From positions 1 to 9,300 of the forward strand of contig JAKACS010000087.1 in NCBI GenBank assembly GCA_021821235.1: a stretch of DNA of 9,300 nt, given 5' to 3'. Under the pieces are notes generated by a model. That model had not been told where the DNA came from. It did not search any database and worked only from the letters and a program-made list of their open reading frames with translations. Of the stretch, positions 6,260-9,300 are shown piece after piece (position 1 is the first letter of the stretch; the number at the start of each line of letters is the position of its first letter). The DNA comes from Bacillota bacterium (GTDB taxonomy: Bacteria; Bacillota; Bacilli; Bacillales_B; DSM-18226). The position numbers and the translations under genes were made by a program.

Positions 6260-6472
6260 CTAGTCGGTTGCTTCCGTATTTTCAGCCGCAGTGCAGTAGC
6301 AGTTATTTTTTTCGCAGCAGGAGAATGAAGCATAATCGCCAAAATTGTAGCAGCCGCCTTGAATTTTTGAATTGGCGGTATGACTGTTTTGGTAGGTTGC
6401 TTGAAAATTAATATTCGCATTATTGGAAAGGGAGTGAACTGTAAACTGACCGATCTGAATGGAACATTCCAT
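6260..6472 (-). CDS. Small Cys-rich GerPA/GerPF-like spore protein (putative)
   Basis: This 70-aa protein has the layout of small spore proteins of the GerPA/GerPF germination family: a short hydrophobic strand with I-x-x-x (IQIGQFTVHSLSNNANINF, residues 5-23), then HTANSKIQGGCYNFGD (31-46), which resembles the SK-x-x-GG-x-x-x-x-GD segment of that family. Unlike typical GerPA it has six Cys (3, 41, 52, 53, 58, 60), four clustered in CCEKNNCYC, and an acidic, Thr/Ala-rich tail. AAGGACGGTG (6489-6480), a split Shine-Dalgarno, ends 7 nt before the ATG. A CATATACTA box upstream suggests mother-cell control late in sporulation, where gerP genes are made. It lies 60 bases upstream of the thioesterase gene on the same strand and is divergent from nadE. 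A shadow reading frame overlaps it, so comparison with relatives would settle the call; the family resemblance is from memory of motifs. Confidence 0.55.
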   Translation of the reverse strand: MECSIQIGQFTVHSLSNNANINFQATYQNSHTANSKIQGGCYNFGDYASFSCCEKNNCYCTAAENTEATD

Positions 6473-6496
6473 TAAAAAACACCGTCCTTATTGCGT

Positions 6497-6505
6497 TAGT
6501 ATATG
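6497..6505 (-). promoter_or_regulatory. Putative SigK/SigE-type -10 box for the GerPA-like gene
   Basis: CATATACTA matches the SigK -10 pattern CATAnnnTA exactly and most of the SigE pattern. It would start transcription near 6490, right before the Shine-Dalgarno of the 70-aa gene. I could not find a convincing -35 (AC for SigK, ATA for SigE) at the usual 14-17 base distance, so the assignment rests on the -10 box and position. Confidence 0.4.
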
Positions 6506-6631
6506 AATAATCCTTACGCCAGCATGGTTTCATTCCCTAGTGAATTGCAGTATAACAAGAAAATAAGTGTGGAAAAATAGGTGGGATATGGTACATTGAA
6601 TTCATCGAGAGGAAGAGAAGGAGGAAAGCAG

Positions 6632-7453
6632 ATGAGTTTGCAACAGAAAATTATTGAAGAATTGCATATTCAGCCGGAAATTAAGCCAAAAGAGGAAGTC
6701 CGGAAGCGAATTGATTTTTTGAAAAATTACTTGCTAAAAACGAATGGCAAAGGCTATGTTCTCGGAATCAGCGGCGGACAGGATTCGTCATTAGCGGGAA
6801 GACTTGCACAGTTGGCGGTTGAAGAACTGCGCCAAGAAGGAAAAGAGGCACTGTTTATTGCTGTCCGCCTCCCATATGGCATCCAGCGCGACGAAGAAGA
6901 TGCAATGCGTGCCCTTGCATTTATTAATGCGGATCGTGAATATGTTTTTAATATCAAAGCGGCTGTTGATGAGGTGGAAACCGAGTACAATCAGATGGTG
7001 GAGCATCAGCCGCTCAGCGATTACCATAAAGGGAATGTGAAGGCGCGGATGAGGATGATTGCCCAATATGCCATTGGCGGAATGGAAGGTCTGTTCGTTG
7101 TTGGAACAGATCATGCTGCAGAAGCGGTAACCGGTTTTTATACAAAGTTTGGCGACGGGGGAGCCGATATTCTTCCATTGTCAGGCTTGACAAAACGGCA
7201 AGGAAAAGCTTTATTAAAAGAACTCGGTGCCGATGAGCGAATTTACTTGAAAGTGCCGACAGCAGACCTTTTGGACCAAAAACCTGGACAAGCGGATGAA
7301 ACTGAATTGGGTATTACTTATGACGTACTTGATGATTATCTTGAAGGGAAATCCGTACCACAAGAGGCAGCAGACAAAATTGAACAACGCTATATTGCGA
7401 CTGAACATAAACGCCAGTTACCGGCAACACCGTTTGACAGCTGGTGGAAGTAA
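6632..7453 (+). CDS. nadE: Ammonia-dependent NAD synthetase
   Basis: This enzyme makes NAD from deamido-NAD, ATP and ammonia, the last step of NAD synthesis, in the cytoplasm as a homodimer. The 273-aa product has no glutaminase domain, which fits the ammonia-using type, and matches the length of B. subtilis NadE (272). The ATP pyrophosphatase loop is GISGGQDSS at 45-53. The deamido-NAD and ATP contact segment [22 protein letters not shown] spans 158-179, and [10 protein letters not shown] lies at 181-190. The C-terminus TPFDSWWK is typical. The start is the ATG at 6632, with AAGGAGG (6618-6624) 7 nt upstream; an in-frame ATG at 6581 would add 17 residues but has no ribosome binding site and would break the family length. 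TATAAC (6551-6556) with a poor TTTCAT -35 at 17 bp is a possible promoter. The gene stands alone, with its own terminator. Confidence 0.97.
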   Translation: MSLQQKIIEELHIQPEIKPKEEVRKRIDFLKNYLLKTNGKGYVLGISGGQDSSLAGRLAQLAVEELRQEGKEALFIAVRLPYGIQRDEEDAMRALAFINADREYVFNIKAAVDEVETEYNQMVEHQPLSDYHKGNVKARMRMIAQYAIGGMEGLFVVGTDHAAEAVTGFYTKFGDGGADILPLSGLTKRQGKALLKELGADERIYLKVPTADLLDQKPGQADETELGITYDVLDDYLEGKSVPQEAADKIEQRYIATEHKRQLPATPFDSWWK

Positions 7454-7458
7454 TCCAA

Positions 7459-7491
7459 AAAACGAGGAGAGATGTTTCTTCCTCGTTTTTC
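7459..7491 (+). terminator. Rho-independent terminator of nadE
   Basis: AAAACGAGGA (7459-7468) pairs perfectly with TCCTCGTTTT (7480-7489) around an 11-nt loop and ends in a T-tract, 6 bases after the nadE stop codon. Confidence 0.9.
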
Positions 7492-7517
7492 TTATACTAA
7501 CAGAATTTATATGTTAA

Positions 7518-7723
7518 CTTTTCGCCCAGCAGATGCCAGTAAAAGGGAATTATTTGGTTGATAGAGCTATCTATCGCCCAGCGGATGCCAGTAAAGGGGA
7601 AAAACGGTCACGAAAACAGCCGAATTGCGAGCTATTCTCCTAACAAAAGGAAAAATAAGTAACGAAAGAGCCTGTCGAACGCCCCCGTTCTCCTCAAAAC
7701 AGGGAAAACAGGTCACGAAAGAG
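7518..7723 (-). repeat. Degenerate tandem array of about 50-bp non-coding units
   Basis: Read on the minus strand, four units follow each other without spacers: 7723-7671 (53 bp), 7670-7620 (51), 7619-7567 (53) and 7566-7518 (49). Units begin CTCTTTCG or CTGTTTTCG, continue with GTGACC or GTTAC and a T-rich then C-rich stretch (TTTTCCC), and end in a G-rich part. The last two share CTTTTACTGGCATCYGCTGG plus GCGA almost exactly (7598-7571 and 7545-7522), and three units share TTTCGTKAC. A fifth, more eroded unit may lie at 7724-7768. No open reading frame crosses the array and there are no unique spacers. It fills most of the gap between nadE and the SigW promoter. Confidence 0.7.
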
Positions 7724-7871
7724 CGAACAGCCGGCTGTCTTGCAGATAAGTGAGAAAACGAAAATCTGGCCGGAGTTACCCGTCATGAAGGCGGAATCTG
7801 GTTTTTCAGTGTGTCCAAATCAACAGCTCACACAGCCATCTGCGACATTTTTTCAAAACATTTGCTTTTTT
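7724..7871. other. Non-coding spacer between repeat array and yuaF promoter
   Basis: This stretch has no open reading frame with a ribosome binding site. It contains a possible eroded repeat unit at its left end, two copies of AATCTGG (near 7780 and 7815), and an AT-rich run before the SigW-type promoter. I see no recognisable structured RNA. Confidence 0.5.
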
Positions 7872-7897
7872 TGAATCTTTTTTCTCAGTAAATCGTA
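7872..7897 (+). promoter_or_regulatory. SigW-type promoter of the yuaF-floT operon
   Basis: TGAATC (7872-7877), a spacer of exactly 16 bases, and CGTA (7894-7897) match the extracytoplasmic-function SigW consensus TGAAAC-N16-CGTA with one mismatch. In B. subtilis yuaF-floT-yuaI is a known SigW operon, so sequence and gene content agree. The start of transcription would be near 7904. Induction by cell-envelope stress is expected. Confidence 0.85.
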
Positions 7898-7971
7898 TAT
7901 AAAAAGGTAATGTAAGGAATATAATGTTTTTTTTGGATTGTCCTATCCGAAAAAAAATGGGGATTGATTAT

Positions 7972-8514
7972 ATGGAGCCATTTAGTATTCCGCTGGAAAC
8001 GATTTATATGTATGGATTGATTATTTCGGGTGCAATTACGATACTCTATGTTTTATTTGCCGATGTTTTCCATTTTCAAGGTGCGGGGGACGGCTTGCAT
8101 TTTTTAAATCCGGTTCTGCTTTTCGCCTTTGTCACGATTTTTTCTGCAAGCGGGTATTTATTCGAAGGGCTTACCGCACTAAATTATTTGCTAATCATGG
8201 CCATTTCCGCTATCATTGCCTTCATTGTCGTCACATTGTTAAACGTATTTGTGCTTGTACCGTTATCATCTGCCGAAGAATCGCTTGTTTACAAAGAAAC
8301 GGATTTGATTGGACGTGTCGGCACGGTTATCACAACTATCCCGGCAAACGGGTTTGGCGAAGTGTTAATTGACAGCATCAGCGGCCGCATCGCAAAATCG
8401 GCAATCAGCTTCGATGGCCGAGAAATTCAGAACGGGGAAAAAATTTTGGTCATTCATGTTGAAAATGGGGTGCTTCAAGTAACAAATCAACATAAATTAG
8501 AAGATTATCTTTAG
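7972..8514 (+). CDS. yuaF: NfeD-family membrane protein YuaF, flotillin partner
   Basis: This 180-aa membrane protein is the NfeD-like partner of the flotillin encoded next to it. NfeD proteins lacking the protease domain are nearly always paired with SPFH proteins and are thought to help build or position flotillin assemblies. Three membrane segments lie near residues 10-30, 46-64 and 71-98, followed by a soluble beta-rich OB-fold domain (about 101-180) with ETDLIGRVGTVITTIPANGFGEV, where G-x-V-G-T and G-x-G-E-V are typical. The frame can start at ATG 7924 (196 aa), where TAAGGA sits only 5 nt away. I prefer the ATG at 7972: GGGG is 9 nt upstream, and the length then agrees with B. subtilis YuaF (174 aa). 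The N-terminal extension MFFLDCPIRKK is not family-like. The stop codon overlaps the floT ribosome binding site. Confidence 0.9.
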   Translation: MEPFSIPLETIYMYGLIISGAITILYVLFADVFHFQGAGDGLHFLNPVLLFAFVTIFSASGYLFEGLTALNYLLIMAISAIIAFIVVTLLNVFVLVPLSSAEESLVYKETDLIGRVGTVITTIPANGFGEVLIDSISGRIAKSAISFDGREIQNGEKILVIHVENGVLQVTNQHKLEDYL

Positions 8515-8525
8515 GAGGGAAACGG

Positions 8526-9300
8526 ATGGAGTTTAGTATGATCTGGGTCGTTATTGGGATAGTTGTCTTTATTTTGCTTGCCTTATTAGCGGTATTCATT
8601 ACAAAGTACAAAACAGCCGGTCCGGATGAGGCATTGATCGTCACTGGCAGCTTCCTCGGGAACCGCAATGTTCATACAGATGAATCGGGGAATAAAATCA
8701 AAATTATTCGCGGCGGCGGCAGCTTTATTTTGCCTGTATTCCAGCAATCCGAACCGCTGAGTCTGCTTTCAAGCAAACTGGAAGTGACGACGCCTGAAGT
8801 GTATACCGAACAAGGCGTCCCTGTCATGGCCGATGGTGTTGCCATTATTAAAATCGGCAGTTCAATCAGTGAGATTGCTACTGCAGCCGAGCAATTTTTA
8901 GGCAAGGCAAAGGAAGATCGTGAAAATGAAGCGAAAGAAGTGCTGGAAGGTCATTTGCGCTCAATCCTCGGATCAATGACGGTTGAGGAAATTTACAAAA
9001 ACCGTGATAAATTTTCTCAGGAAGTACAGCGGGTTGCTTCCCAGGATCTTGCAAAAATGGGGCTAGTCATCGTTTCCTTTACGATTAAAGATGTTCGGGA
9101 TAAAAACGGTTATTTGGATTCGCTTGGAAAGCCGCGAATCGCCCAAGTCCGCCGTGATGCCGATATCGCAACAGCCGAGGCGGAAAAAGAAACGCGAATC
9201 AAAAAAGCGGAGGCGGCAAAAGAAGCGAAGCGTTCCGAACTCGAGCGGGCAACTGAAATTGCGGAAGCGGAGAAAATGAATCAGTTGAAGATTGCCGAGT
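8526..9300 (+). CDS. floT: Flotillin FloT (YuaG), 5' part; gene continues beyond the window
   Basis: Flotillin scaffolds functional membrane microdomains and affects membrane fluidity, signalling and protein sorting on the inner leaflet. The first 258 residues are present, about half of the roughly 509 in B. subtilis FloT. Residues 5-26 form a hydrophobic membrane-inserting segment, followed by TKYKTAGPDEALIVTGS. The SPFH/band-7 domain runs from about 30 to 215 and includes RGGGSFILPVFQ (62-73), TPEVYTEQGVPVMADG (89-104) and VASQDLAKMGLVIVSFTIKD (170-189). From about 213 the Ala/Glu/Lys-rich flotillin coiled coil begins (IATAEAEKETRIKKAEA). The ATG is preceded by AGGAGGG (8513-8519, 6 nt), which overlaps the yuaF stop codon, so the two genes are probably translationally coupled and expressed from the SigW promoter. 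The high Ala/Glu similarity to FloT rather than the shorter FloA supports the symbol. Confidence 0.96.
   Translation, partial: MEFSMIWVVIGIVVFILLALLAVFITKYKTAGPDEALIVTGSFLGNRNVHTDESGNKIKIIRGGGSFILPVFQQSEPLSLLSSKLEVTTPEVYTEQGVPVMADGVAIIKIGSSISEIATAAEQFLGKAKEDRENEAKEVLEGHLRSILGSMTVEEIYKNRDKFSQEVQRVASQDLAKMGLVIVSFTIKDVRDKNGYLDSLGKPRIAQVRRDADIATAEAEKETRIKKAEAAKEAKRSELERATEIAEAEKMNQLKIAE

Noticed and set aside
6235..6420. A 61-codon minus-strand frame overlapping the GerPA-like gene
   Set aside because: It has no ribosome binding site or recognisable motif; the other frame (6260-6472) has the promoter box, Shine-Dalgarno and GerPA-like motif.
9091..9279. A 62-codon Lys/Arg-rich plus-strand frame at the right end
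   Set aside because: It is a frame-shifted shadow of the Ala/Glu/Lys-rich flotillin coiled coil of floT.

Overview
The window looks like chromosomal DNA of a spore-forming, low-to-moderate-GC Bacillaceae species (Bacillus or a close relative). The signs are strong AAGGAGG-type ribosome binding sites, TTG and GTG starts, hairpin-plus-T-tract terminators, a YuaF/FloT flotillin operon behind a good match to a SigW promoter, a YkhA-type thioesterase, and a small GerPA-like spore protein behind a mother-cell-type -10 box. I see no insertion sequence, prophage, CRISPR array, tRNA or rRNA.

Layout. Bases 1-358 hold the 3' end of a coiled-coil gene made largely of near-identical 42-bp repeats, closed by a terminator. 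Bases 403-660 have no convincing protein gene, but carry a terminator pointing left and a nested stem-loop; together they suggest a small RNA on the minus strand. Next, all on the plus strand, come an AI-2E family membrane protein (675-1676), a 77-aa protein of unknown function (1780-2013), a CDF-type metal exporter (2136-3110), an exported beta-lactamase-fold serine hydrolase (3208-4371) and a DAACS dicarboxylate/amino-acid symporter (4437-5636). The last gene converges on a YkhA-like acyl-CoA thioesterase on the minus strand (5687-6199), with one shared bidirectional terminator. Upstream of the thioesterase, also on the minus strand, is the small GerPA-like gene (6260-6472). It is divergent from nadE, the ammonia-dependent NAD synthetase (6632-7453). 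Bases 7518-7723 are a non-coding array of four degenerate units of about 50 bp. The window ends with the SigW-type yuaF-floT operon (7872-9300), cut off inside floT.

How the genes fit together. Most are separate housekeeping or transport units rather than one pathway. The clear functional unit is yuaF-floT: an NfeD-family membrane partner and a flotillin, expected to be induced by cell-envelope stress and to organise membrane microdomains. Four proteins depart from the usual signature of their family at key positions: the CDF exporter (TM5 metal site), the serine hydrolase (third active-site box), the symporter (sodium-site residues) and, in a milder way, the Cys-rich GerPA-like protein. I did not find strong evidence for a wholly new multi-gene system. 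The best candidates for something undescribed are the orphan minus-strand terminator and structured region at 426-525, and the repeat array at 7518-7723.
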